Shown piece by piece: positions 9,732 to 18,174 of a DNA stretch of 64,000 bases. Both the position numbers and the translations under genes were made by a program. Position 1 is the first letter of the stretch; every line of letters starts with the position of its first letter. Under the pieces are notes generated by a model. It did no database searches. It saw nothing but the letters and a program-made list of their open reading frames with translations, and was not told the origin of the DNA. Source of the stretch: Roseithermus sacchariphilus (lineage in GTDB: Bacteria; Bacteroidota; Rhodothermia; Rhodothermales; MEBIC09517); assembly GCA_003285105.1 (NCBI GenBank), contig CP030158.1, positions 3,830,449 through 3,894,448 of the forward strand. Reading direction: 5' to 3'.

Positions 9732-9753
9732 CGGCTGAAACCTTTTTCAGCCG
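9732..9753 (+). promoter_or_regulatory. Small hairpin in the leader of the DAHP synthase gene
   Basis: CGGCTGAA (9732-9739) pairs with TTCAGCCG (9746-9753) around a six-base pyrimidine-rich loop, about 90 bases before the gene start at 9845. There is no downstream T run. It could be part of a leader structure or have no function. No tryptophan- or phenylalanine-rich leader peptide was found. Confidence 0.25.
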
Positions 9754-9844
9754 ATCCCGGAGGCCGGACCGGCTGAACCTTCCCCGAGCGTCCGGCGTTC
9801 GGTGCGATCCCCTCCGTTACGATTCCGCCTCCCTCCACGATCCC

Positions 9845-11194
9845 ATGCCCTCGCTCATCCATGCCCCGTGGCACCCGGCCTCCTGGCAGGAGCGCCCCGC
9901 CCGGCAACAGCCCGAGTACCCCGACCCCGTCGCCGTCGAGCGGGTGCTGGCCGAACTCTCCTCGCTGCCGCCTCTGGTGACCGCCTGGGAGATCGAACGG
10001 CTCAAGACGATGCTGGCCGAGGCCGCCGCCGGGCGCCGCTTCGTGCTTCAGGGGGGCGACTGCGCTGAGCGGTTCGAGGAGTGCCGTCCCGACCTCATCG
10101 CCGACCGCCTCAAGATCCTCCTGCAAATGAGCCTGGCGCTGGTCTACGGCCTTCGCCTCCCGGTCGTGCGCATCGGGCGCTTCGCCGGGCAGTATGCCAA
10201 GCCCCGTTCCTCGCCCACCGAAACACGCGGCGGGCTGACGCTGCCCAGCTACCGCGGCGACCTCGTCAACCGCCCCGGTTTTTCCGTGCCGGAGCGCACC
10301 CCCGATCCGAAGCGCCTCCGCGAGGCCTACACCTACTCCGTCCTCACGCTGAACTACGTCCGCGCCCTCACCGAAGGCGGCTTCGCCGACCTGAACCATC
10401 CCGAAAACTGGAACCTCGACTTTGCCCGGCACGACGCGCTGGCCGACGAGTACCACCGCATGGTCCGTGCCATCCGAGACGCCATCGACTTCATGGAGGT
10501 CGTCACCGATGCCCCGCTGGGCGACCTGGAGCGCGTGGAGTTCTTCACCAGCCACGAGGCGCTGCACCTGCGCTTTGAGCAGGCGATGACCCGCTTCGTG
10601 CACCCGCAGGGGCGAACGTACAACCTCTCCACCCACTTCCCCTGGATCGGCAAGCGGACGGCGCATCCCGACGAGGCACACGTCGAATACGCCCGCGGCC
10701 TGGCCAACCCGATCGGGCTCAAGGTGGGCCCGGACCTTTCGCCTTCGATGTTGATGGATCTGATCCGGATACTCGATCCGGACGAGGAGCCGGGCCGGCT
10801 CACGCTCATCCACCGCTTCGGCGTCGAGGCCATCGAAGCGTGCCTGCCTCCGCTCATCGACGCCGTGCAGCGATCAGGGCGAACGGTGCTGTGGATGTGT
10901 GACCCGATGCACGGCAACACCCTGACCACGGACCTGGGCATCAAAACCCGGCACTTCGAACACATCGTCGGCGAACTGGAACGGGCCTTCGACATCCACG
11001 GCGCCATGGGCTCCCGGCTCGGCGGCGTGCACTTCGAACTGACCGGAGAGAACGTCACCGAATGCCTCGGCGGCGCCCGCGGCCTCGAAGAAACCGACCT
11101 GGAACGCGCCTACAAGTCGGTGGTTGATCCGCGCCTGAACAACGAGCAGGCGCTGGAGATGGCCCTGCGCATCGTCCGCAAACGACGCCGCTGA
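9845..11194 (+). CDS. 3-deoxy-7-phosphoheptulonate synthase, class II
   Basis: A 449-residue class II (plant-type) DAHP synthase, joining phosphoenolpyruvate and erythrose-4-phosphate in the first step of aromatic amino acid synthesis. Recognised motifs include [12 protein letters not shown] near residue 62, [15 protein letters not shown] near 106, [13 protein letters not shown] near 237, [10 protein letters not shown] near 294, [10 protein letters not shown] near 350 and [18 protein letters not shown] near 396, which supply the metal and substrate residues. Length matches the family. The start at 9845 was chosen because the upstream extension from 9641 is low-complexity and unlike the family. 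It is a single-gene unit, followed by EttA on the same strand. Confidence 0.96.
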   Translation: MPSLIHAPWHPASWQERPARQQPEYPDPVAVERVLAELSSLPPLVTAWEIERLKTMLAEAAAGRRFVLQGGDCAERFEECRPDLIADRLKILLQMSLALVYGLRLPVVRIGRFAGQYAKPRSSPTETRGGLTLPSYRGDLVNRPGFSVPERTPDPKRLREAYTYSVLTLNYVRALTEGGFADLNHPENWNLDFARHDALADEYHRMVRAIRDAIDFMEVVTDAPLGDLERVEFFTSHEALHLRFEQAMTRFVHPQGRTYNLSTHFPWIGKRTAHPDEAHVEYARGLANPIGLKVGPDLSPSMLMDLIRILDPDEEPGRLTLIHRFGVEAIEACLPPLIDAVQRSGRTVLWMCDPMHGNTLTTDLGIKTRHFEHIVGELERAFDIHGAMGSRLGGVHFELTGENVTECLGGARGLEETDLERAYKSVVDPRLNNEQALEMALRIVRKRRR

Positions 11195-11281
11195 CCTCGC
11201 CGACGAGGGACGAACCCGGGGCCGTTTCCCCGCTCGCCCTCCAGGCTGTCCCCTTTCCACCCGACCCCGACCGGATCTCCC

Positions 11282-12955
<1,674 letters not shown>

Positions 12956-13050
12956 AGAACGTTTGCCGGTTGAACGTTGAACGTTGGGGGCCTCGGCGCC
13001 GCCGTTCCGTGGCCCGGATGAGTATCGCCTCCACGTCTCCCGCGCACGCC

Positions 13051-14038
13051 TCACCGGTCGAGCGGGCTGCGGACCGTGGTGCCCCGGTTCAGCACGTGCG
13101 TGTAGATCTGCGTCGTGCGCACGTCTTTGTGGCCGAGTAGCTCCTGGACGGTGCGGATGTCGTAGCCCGCTTCGAGCAGGTGCGTGGCGAAACTGTGGCG
13201 GAAGGTATGCGGCGTGGCCGGCCTGGTGGTTGGCTTGCCTCGCGGCTCGCTTGACGTGTTTCTGGATGAACGATGCCGACAGATGGTGGCGGCGCTCGAC
13301 CCCGCTGCGGGGGTCCATGGAGCGCTGACAGGAGGGGAACACGTACTGCCAGGCCCACTCGGTTGGTGCGTTGGGATACTTTCGTGCCAGGGCGTTCGGC
13401 AGGTAGACGGCCCCGTAGCCCGCCTCCAGATCCTGTTCGTGCAGGACGCGTGCGTGCCGGAGTTGCCGCTGTAGCGGCTCGTGTAAATGCACGGGCAGCA
13501 TCGTGACGCGGTCCTTAGCTCCTTTACCCCGGCGGACGGTGATCTGGCTGTAGTGGAAGTCCAGGTCCTGCACGCGCAGGCGCAGGGCTTCCGAGAGGCG
13601 GAGGCCGGAGCCGTAGAGCAGGCTCGCCACGAGACGTGGGACGCCTTCCATGTGCTCAAGGATGCGTATCACCTCCGCGCGCGAAAGCACCAGCGGCAGG
13701 CGCTCTGGCTGTTTTGCTCGAATGAAGGAACCGAAGGCATCGAGGTCTAACCGGAGCACCTCGCGGTAGAGAAAGACGAGGGCGTTGAGCGCCTGGTTTT
13801 GCGTTGAGGCCGCGACATTACGTTCCAGGGCGAGGTAGTCGAGGTAGCGGCGCACCTGCGCAGCCCCGAGGGAGGCGGGGTGGCGCGTGCCGTGATAGCG
13901 GATGTAGCGCTTGATCCAGCGCAGGTACGCCTGCTCGGTAGAATACGCCAGGCCGCGACGGCGGCAGGCCGTGCGTACCTGGTCGAGCAGTTTGGGAGCA
14001 GACGCAGGGCGGGGAGTAGCTTTTTCCATGGAAGGCAT
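13051..14038 (-). pseudogene. intI: Integron integrase (IntI-type tyrosine recombinase), frameshifted
   Basis: Two overlapping minus-strand frames together give one full integron integrase. The first frame (14038 down to about 13228) has the SAM-like N-domain, the box I Arg in [11 protein letters not shown], the Lys in RGKGAKDR, and the IntI-specific extra segment ([20 protein letters not shown], then [11 protein letters not shown]). The second frame resumes at [17 protein letters not shown] and carries HxxR, LLGHKDV and the nucleophile Tyr in TQIYTHVL, ending at stop 13051. The break near 13228 is a net -2 (or +1) change in an AACCACC context. Unless it is a sequencing error, the product lacks HxxR and the catalytic Tyr. 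It is transcribed away from the cassettes, as in integrons. Confidence 0.9.
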
Positions 14039-14492
14039 GGTATCTTGGGCCCTACGTGGAACGTACCAGGTTTCTTGCCAGACCCACCTAGTGCTGCGTC
14101 AAGCCTGTTCTGACAGGTTCTGCGCGGTCCGTTCGCCCGCCGGCGGCGTTCCCGAATCTTGCCGTAGCTCTGGCTACGCCGCGGTTCGGCGCCTTGCCGG
14201 CGACCAAACAGCCGCGCGCATGAACTCGTCATTTCATACTTGACGCAGCACTAGGACACACCTATAACCTTCTACCATGGTGGATACCGTCCGCTTTTGC
14301 CGCATACGATACGTTGGAGCAAGCCGCTGTGATTGCGCGATTTGCCTGGCGAATTGTCCTGAGCAATACGTGGATGGCGTCCGCTGAATACATGTTATAC
14401 CGCTTTTCCAACGGACGGTGACGGAGGGTTGTCACCCTATCTCAATATCTTCTCTGCATCTTTCACACACCCGCCTCCTGTATCAATCGATT
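14039..14492. other. Integron attI/leader region between intI and the first cassette gene
   Basis: A 454-base stretch without a gene. It contains the intI promoter side (14039-14086, with TACGT and ACGTA arms around GGA), a MITE-like insertion (14088-14254), and a presumed attI segment (14255-14400). The attI candidate holds a near-direct repeat (GTGGATACCGTCCGCT at 14279-14294 against GTGGATGGCGTCCGCT at 14370-14385) and ends in CATG-TTATACC, where G/TT at 14394-14396 is a plausible crossover. Confidence 0.55.
14088..14254. mobile_element. MITE-like element with CTAG-flanked 12-bp terminal inverted repeats
   Basis: A 17-bp perfect inverted repeat (14087-14103 and 14239-14255) bounds a 167-base non-coding, GC-rich, hairpin-rich segment. 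Both ends carry CTAG (14088-14091, 14251-14254), which could be a target duplication, leaving 12-bp ends TGCTGCGTCAAG/CTTGACGCAGCA. There is no open frame long enough for a transposase. An internal CGTAGC/GCTACG hairpin is also visible. It lies inside the integron leader. The parent insertion sequence is not in this window. Confidence 0.7.
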
Positions 14493-15191
14493 ATGGCACG
14501 TTGCACAGCCCCAGTCCGAGGTCATCGTACAGCCAGCGGAGCTGCGAATTGCCCTGTGTGTGGTCCGCGGTCGCGTTACAGGTCTCGGTCCTACTACTCC
14601 TCACCCGTCCCCCAATACCGGAGCAGTAGAAGCGTGTCGTCGTCTAGCGGCGGTACGTCGGGCCGGTCTTGGGGTGGGGGCTCTGTGTCTTACACGCCTA
14701 CCCAACGGCGTACGCTTGAACCTATTCGCCGCGAGGCCGAGAAGCAGGCAGTATCCCACCCTGAGCGCCGTGACCTATTCCTTTGCCACGCTTGGGCTGA
14801 CCGGAAAGGTGCCGCAAAGGAGTTGCACGACACGCTGGAGTCTCTTGACGCGACCGTCTGGTTCAGCGAGAAGGATGTCGGCCTCGGCAAGTCGCTACTT
14901 CGTGAGATCGACAGGGGCCTGCGGATGAGTCGAATCGGCATCGTGCTGGTAACCCCGGCGCTGCTCAAAAGCCTTGAGGCCGAGGGAATCGCGGACAAGG
15001 AACTATCCGCATTGCTCGCGACCGACCGAGTCATCCCCGTTGCCCACGGTACGACGTTTGAGGAACTTCGGGAAGTCAGCCCATTGCTCGCCTCGCGTTC
15101 CGGATTGAGCAGTGAGGGCTCGTCTCTGAAAGATGTCGCCGCCATGATCGCGGACACAGTGCGTGTCAAGGACCCGACCTGCACGGTATAA
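14493..15191 (+). CDS. TIR domain protein (first integron cassette gene)
   Basis: A 232-residue protein. The N-terminal 20 residues (MARCTAPVRGHRTASGAANC then PVC) look like a short zinc-binding knuckle, followed by a Ser/Tyr/Arg-rich linker to about residue 85. A TIR domain follows (about 90-210): RDLFLCHAWADRKGAAKEL, then VWFSEKDVGLGKSLLREI with the BB-loop and the acidic residue usual in TIR NADases, then IGIVLVTPALL. Bacterial TIR proteins often cleave NAD in anti-phage defence, and a similar role is possible but not shown here. Start ATG 14493 was preferred to GTG 14418 because homologous proteins begin with this Cys-rich segment. It is the first gene after the presumed attI. Codon use is less GC-rich than in flanking host genes. 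Confidence 0.8.
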   Translation: MARCTAPVRGHRTASGAANCPVCGPRSRYRSRSYYSSPVPQYRSSRSVSSSSGGTSGRSWGGGSVSYTPTQRRTLEPIRREAEKQAVSHPERRDLFLCHAWADRKGAAKELHDTLESLDATVWFSEKDVGLGKSLLREIDRGLRMSRIGIVLVTPALLKSLEAEGIADKELSALLATDRVIPVAHGTTFEELREVSPLLASRSGLSSEGSSLKDVAAMIADTVRVKDPTCTV

Positions 15192-15270
15192 TCATACCGC
15201 CTCGCCGTGACGCACCGATGAAACTCTGCCAGTCATCGACTTTGCCACCCTCGGCAAACCCGTATCCACT

Positions 15271-15567
15271 ATGAGCTACCTCGCCTTCTGCACGTTCGAC
15301 CTCAAGAACGCGAGCCGACAAGACTACGACAACGCTTACTCTGACCTCAAGCAGATTGGACTTGAGCGAGTCGTGGTTGCCAGTAATAACAACAATGTGG
15401 TAATCCCAACGACTTCAGCAATGGGTGAATTCAATGGAGAGTCTGTGGGATCGGTGCGTGACTTCGTGCGGGACAAAGTCAAAGCGGCGTTCAAGGCTCG
15501 CGGCTTAACCTCTGAAATCTTCGTGGTGGTAGGTGGCAATTGGGCTTGGGGCTCTACCACTACCTGA
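15271..15567 (+). CDS. Small hypothetical protein, integron cassette region
   Basis: A 98-residue protein without a family name I can give. It starts MSYLAFCTFDLKNASRQDYD, has a predicted beta-alpha-beta-beta-alpha-beta pattern (YLAFCTFDL, DYDNAYSDLKQIGL, RVVVAS, FVRDKVKAAFKARGL, EIFVVVGGNW) and ends GNWAWGSTTT. The pattern suggests a small ferredoxin-like fold, superficially like Cas2/VapD-type proteins, but no catalytic signature is visible. It lies 79 bases after the TIR gene on the same strand and 74 bases before the KTSC gene, and may share a promoter with them. The gaps on both sides lack a complete attC. Confidence 0.6.
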   Translation: MSYLAFCTFDLKNASRQDYDNAYSDLKQIGLERVVVASNNNNVVIPTTSAMGEFNGESVGSVRDFVRDKVKAAFKARGLTSEIFVVVGGNWAWGSTTT

Positions 15568-15641
15568 CCCTAGCCACTCAGCGGAATAACTCAGGGTATA
15601 TCGTCTGCGGACACTCGACCCTCCCACAACCCTAGAACATC

Positions 15642-15869
15642 ATGGAACGCTATAGGAATCTCGGCGGCGACTCGGGCATTTCCGCCTATGAGATCGGCCC
15701 CGACTCGATTACGGTGCAGTTCAAAGGCGGAGCCACGTACCTCTATACAAACCAGAGTGCTGGCAGTGCCAACATTGACCATATGAAGCAGCTAGCGCGG
15801 GCTGGCCAGGGGCTCAACAGCTTTATCAGCCGCGTGGTCAAGAAGGGCTACGCTAGGAAGCTGCGGTAG
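15642..15869 (+). CDS. KTSC domain protein, integron cassette region
   Basis: A 75-residue single-domain protein of the KTSC family, named for a conserved Lys-Thr-Ser-Cys pattern and found in small bacterial proteins and beside RNA- or phage-related genes; the biochemical role is unknown. Here the domain reads ISAYEIGPDSITVQFKGGAT, then YLYTNQSAG, ending in VKKGYARKL. The start ATG 15642 is the only good one. An attC site begins 35 bases after the stop, so this is the last gene of its cassette. Confidence 0.8.
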   Translation: MERYRNLGGDSGISAYEIGPDSITVQFKGGATYLYTNQSAGSANIDHMKQLARAGQGLNSFISRVVKKGYARKLR

Positions 15870-15903
15870 CCAAATCAAATGGCAGGGTAGGTCCAGCGTA
15901 AGG

Positions 15904-16030
15904 GCGGTATAACCAGCCAGTCCAGCGGACAAAGGGCTTGACGGCCCTACCTGTTTTCGCTGCTGGCGATTCCATAGCTTCACTGAAAAAACCATTGGCC
16001 CTTTGCCGCTGACCGGCGGGCCGTTATGCG
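15904..16030 (+). repeat. attC site 1 of the integron (intact)
   Basis: R'' is GTATAAC at 15907-15913 and R' is G/TTATGC at 16023-16029. The L arms pair: AGCGGACAAAGGGC on the left against GCCCTTTGCCGCT on the right, with one unpaired A on the left arm, the extrahelical base that sets strand choice in folded attC recombination. Arm lengths (24 and 25 bases between R and the inner end of L) match on both sides. Total length about 127 bases, within the usual attC range. The next cassette begins at TTATGC, 16024. Confidence 0.85.
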
Positions 16031-16105
16031 GAAGGAAATCGAGAAGTATACAGGGCACTCTATACCCTCAATTCCAAAATCCGCCCTAGACAAGCAGGTG
16101 ATGAC

Positions 16106-16519
16106 ATGAACACCAGAAATGGCCGGATTGCTACCGCTGTATCAATCGTCTCCCTACTGCTCGCCGGGTGTACAATCCCAACGAAAGAAGCGAATGAGCA
16201 AGCCATTCTGCATGTTCACGTTCAGGCCTACTTCGACAATGAGGAAGTGCGAGTGGAACTCAACGATGAACTCGTCTTCAACCAACGCGTCCGGTCAACG
16301 CGGGCTGGATATGCAGAGATCATCGAGACGGGCGAGCCTGCCTTCATGGAGTTTGCAGTAGCGCCAGGAACACAACAGCTCCGTCTCTGGGCAGAGGGTG
16401 TACTTCGCGTCGATACTACCTTTGCGGTGCAAGACACGCTATGGATTGGGCTGGGACGGCATTATGATCGTCCAGAAGTGATCATCCACATTCGTAGAAA
16501 GCCTTTGACGTACTTGTAG
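16106..16519 (+). CDS. Small lipoprotein, integron cassette gene
   Basis: A 137-residue predicted lipoprotein: basic start MNTRNGR, hydrophobic IATAVSIVSLLLAGC with lipobox Cys at about 22, then a soluble beta-rich domain (HVHVQAYFDNEEVRVELNDE, EFAVAPGTQQLRLWAEG). No family was recognised. The gene fills one cassette: its left edge is the G/TT of attC 1 and its attC 2 begins 11 bases after the stop. Base composition is lower in GC than the host genes around the integron. Surface or secreted proteins of unknown role are common cassette cargo. Confidence 0.75.
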   Translation: MNTRNGRIATAVSIVSLLLAGCTIPTKEANEQAILHVHVQAYFDNEEVRVELNDELVFNQRVRSTRAGYAEIIETGEPAFMEFAVAPGTQQLRLWAEGVLRVDTTFAVQDTLWIGLGRHYDRPEVIIHIRRKPLTYL

Positions 16520-16529
16520 CTGGAAAGCC

Positions 16530-16624
16530 GCATAACCAGCGCATCAACGCGGACGCAGGGCTGTCGGCGTTTTCCCGACCAACATTGCTGTCGCTCGTGA
16601 TTGTTGCTATGTTGAACGAAACTA
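16530..16624 (+). repeat. Left part of attC site 2, split by IS630
   Basis: R'' GCATAAC is at 16530-16536, followed by the left L arm (CGGACGCAGGGC, 16550-16561) and a central GTCGGCGTTTTCCCGAC hairpin (16563-16579). The site is interrupted at the TA at 16623-16624. The matching right arm GCCCTGCGCCG and R' GTTATAT lie at 17672-17703, beyond the insertion. The left arm again has one extra A relative to the right arm. This stretch shares AGCGCATCAACGCGG and the central hairpin with attC 3. Confidence 0.8.
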
Positions 16625-16633
16625 TAGCGTAGG

Positions 16634-17236
16634 TCAATAATGTTGAGGCAGGAAGCCGCAGTGCTGGAACCATCCCGCGGCATCCGCCGCCGTCACCTGC
16701 TCGGTGGCATACTCCACGGCCTCCAGCAGCGCTTCCGCCGTGTCCGCACAGGCCTTCTTGATCAGATGCTTCAACTTCGACCACAGCAGTTCGATCGGAT
16801 TGAACTCCGGACTGTAGCGCGGCAGCGGCCGGACGCAGGCGCCCCGCGCCTCGATCTGTTCGACCAGGTCCGGTGCCTCGTGGATGCGCGCGTTGTCCCA
16901 CAGCACGATGTCGCCCGGCTTGAGTACCGGCAGCAGGTGCTGCTGGATGAACCCGCGGAAGTGCCAGCGCCGCACCGTGCCGGTATGCATGGCCACCGTG
17001 CCGGCTCCATCAAAGCCCAGCCAGCCCAGCAAGCTGACGCGTTTTCCCTGCCGCAGCGGGGCCTGACAGACCAGGCGCTCGCCCCGAGGCGCATAGCCGT
17101 AGGCCAGGCGCATGCCCTGGATGACTCCGCTTTCATCAACGGCTTTGATCCTGGTCGCATCGACCGTACCGAGCCAGTCGCGGAAGGCGGCCCGCTCGGC
17201 TACGACGTCGGGGCGCTGTTGCTGCGCGGCCTGCAT
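16634..17236 (-). CDS. IS630 transposase, DDE catalytic part (orfB)
   Basis: A 200-residue RNase H-fold DDE domain. First Asp in KAVDESGVIQG (about residue 34), second in IVLWDNARIHE (about 112), and the Glu in PEFNPIELLWSKLK (about 147), which is the IS630-type D-D-E spacing. It has its own ATG at 17236. A run of eight A residues on the coding strand just upstream, inside the end of orfA, would let ribosomes slip by -1 and make an orfA-orfB fusion, the usual active transposase of this group. Confidence 0.9.
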   Translation of the reverse strand: MQAAQQQRPDVVAERAAFRDWLGTVDATRIKAVDESGVIQGMRLAYGYAPRGERLVCQAPLRQGKRVSLLGWLGFDGAGTVAMHTGTVRRWHFRGFIQQHLLPVLKPGDIVLWDNARIHEAPDLVEQIEARGACVRPLPRYSPEFNPIELLWSKLKHLIKKACADTAEALLEAVEYATEQVTAADAAGWFQHCGFLPQHY

Positions 17237-17589
17237 CGTCTTTTTTTTCGCGTCAGGCCCAGTCGCGCCCGGACCCGGCCCATCGTGCGGCGGCTGACCC
17301 GACGCCCGGTGTGCTCGGTGAAGCGCTGGGCCAGTTCATCCTGTGTCAGGTCGGGCTGGGCCTCAATCCAGGAGCGGACGAGGGCCTCGTCGGCCTCAGT
17401 TAGCAGCCGTCGGGACCCGCCGGGTTTTTTCGGCTCGAGCGAGCCGCTCTGCCGGGCCTGGCGAATGACGCGGTCGACGGAAGCCTTGCCGACGGCAAAG
17501 CGCTGGGCCAGGTCGGCCCGGGAGCCTTCGCCGCGCTCATAGGCACGGGCGATGCGCCACCGTAGATCGGTGGAAAGGGGAGCGGGCAT
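17200..17589 (-). CDS. IS630 transposase, DNA-binding part (orfA)
   Basis: A 129-residue N-terminal part with two helix-turn-helix segments: LRWRIARAYERGEGSRADLA with FAVGKASVDRVIRQ, then DLTQDELAQRFTEHTGRRVS. It ends ARLGLTRKKRRC before a short out-of-frame tail. The A8 slippery run is at the Arg-Lys-Lys-Arg codons, so a -1 shift leads into orfB in the right register. The start at 17589 lies 73 bases inside the right terminal repeat. Confidence 0.9.
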   Translation of the reverse strand: MPAPLSTDLRWRIARAYERGEGSRADLAQRFAVGKASVDRVIRQARQSGSLEPKKPGGSRRLLTEADEALVRSWIEAQPDLTQDELAQRFTEHTGRRVSRRTMGRVRARLGLTRKKRRCRPRSNSAPTS

Positions 17590-17664
17590 CAGAGTAGCCA
17601 GAGCAAAAGGAATGGATACAGAGTCAGACTGAAGATAACATCAACCGCGATGACCTACGCTATA

Positions 17665-17703
17665 CCCGTAGGCCCTGCGCCGGTTATGCCGGGGCCGTTA
17701 TAT
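17665..17703 (+). repeat. Right part of attC site 2, split by IS630
   Basis: It holds the right L arm GCCCTGCGCCG (17672-17682) and R' as G/TTATAT (17697-17703), giving the same 25-base arm spacing as attC 1. An alternative R', GTTATGC at 17683-17689, pairs perfectly with R'' but gives unequal arm lengths, so it is less likely. The HicBA cassette begins at 17698. Confidence 0.75.
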
Positions 17704-17770
17704 CGCCTGAAGAACCTGGCTCCCGCGAAAGCGTCTCATCTTTCGGCTAACACCTTCTGGAGAGACAGCT

Positions 17771-17986
17771 ATGCGCAACGAGTTCACCGCCATCATCGAG
17801 CAAGACGAAAACTGGTTTATCGCCTATTCGCCTGAGATTCCAGGGGCCAACGGCCAAGGCCGAACGAAGGACGAAGCACTTGAGAGCCTACGCGAGGCGA
17901 TTTTGCTGATCTTGGAAGACCGGCGAGAAGACGGCTTGCGCGGGGTGCCACCAGAGGCCACCCGAGAGACGGTTGTGGTGGAATGA
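17771..17986 (+). CDS. hicB: HicB-family antitoxin
   Basis: A 71-residue short HicB-type antitoxin, lacking a separate DNA-binding domain. It has the partly degraded RNase H-like fold: FTAIIEQDENWFIAYSPEIP, then GANGQGRTKDEALESLREAI. HicB neutralises the HicA ribonuclease. A good ribosome site GGAGAGAC precedes the ATG, and the stop overlaps the toxin start as ATGA. The order antitoxin-toxin is one of the two found for this family. It sits in a cassette between attC 2 and attC 3, a typical place for toxin-antitoxin pairs, which help hold cassette arrays in chromosomes. Confidence 0.92.
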   Translation: MRNEFTAIIEQDENWFIAYSPEIPGANGQGRTKDEALESLREAILLILEDRREDGLRGVPPEATRETVVVE

Positions 17987-18174
17987 AACGGAACGCGCTG
18001 CTGAAGCATTTGCGCAAGCATGGCTGTTATCTCAAGCGCGAAGGCCGATCTCACTCGCTATGGACGAACCCTGAGACGGGAAAAGTAGAAGCAGTTCCGC
18101 GTCACACGGAGATCCCGGATTTGCTGGCGAGGAAGATCTGTCGGGCGTTATCGGTGCCAGAGATCGCGCGCTGA
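17983..18174 (+). CDS. hicA: HicA-family toxin (mRNA interferase)
   Basis: A 63-residue HicA toxin with a double-stranded-RNA-binding-like fold: KHLRKHGCYLKREGRSHSLW, with the catalytic His of GRSHSLW and the HTEIPDLLARKICRAL helix. It cleaves mRNA when free of HicB. The full domain is present, so it may be active. It overlaps hicB by four bases (ATGA), and attC 3 begins six bases after its stop. Confidence 0.92.
   Translation: MKRNALLKHLRKHGCYLKREGRSHSLWTNPETGKVEAVPRHTEIPDLLARKICRALSVPEIAR

Larger units (their letters stand above)
16625..17662 (-). mobile_element. IS630-family insertion sequence inserted in attC 2
   Basis: A 1038-base element with perfect 12-bp terminal inverted repeats (TAGCGTAGGTCA at the left, its complement at the right) and a TA target duplication (16623-16624 and 17663-17664), as expected of the IS630/Tc1 superfamily. 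It carries two overlapping minus-strand frames for a helix-turn-helix part and a DDE part. Both look intact, so it may still be mobile. Removing it with one TA restores a continuous attC of about 134 bases. Confidence 0.93.

Noticed and set aside
14418-14492. GTG start extending the TIR protein by 25 residues
   Set aside because: The added residues are not like TIR-protein starts and would begin almost at the presumed attI crossover; ATG 14493 starts the Cys-containing front segment.
17683-17689. GTTATGC as R' of attC 2
   Set aside because: Pairs with R'' but gives arms of very unequal length; G/TTATAT at 17697 gives the same spacing as attC 1.
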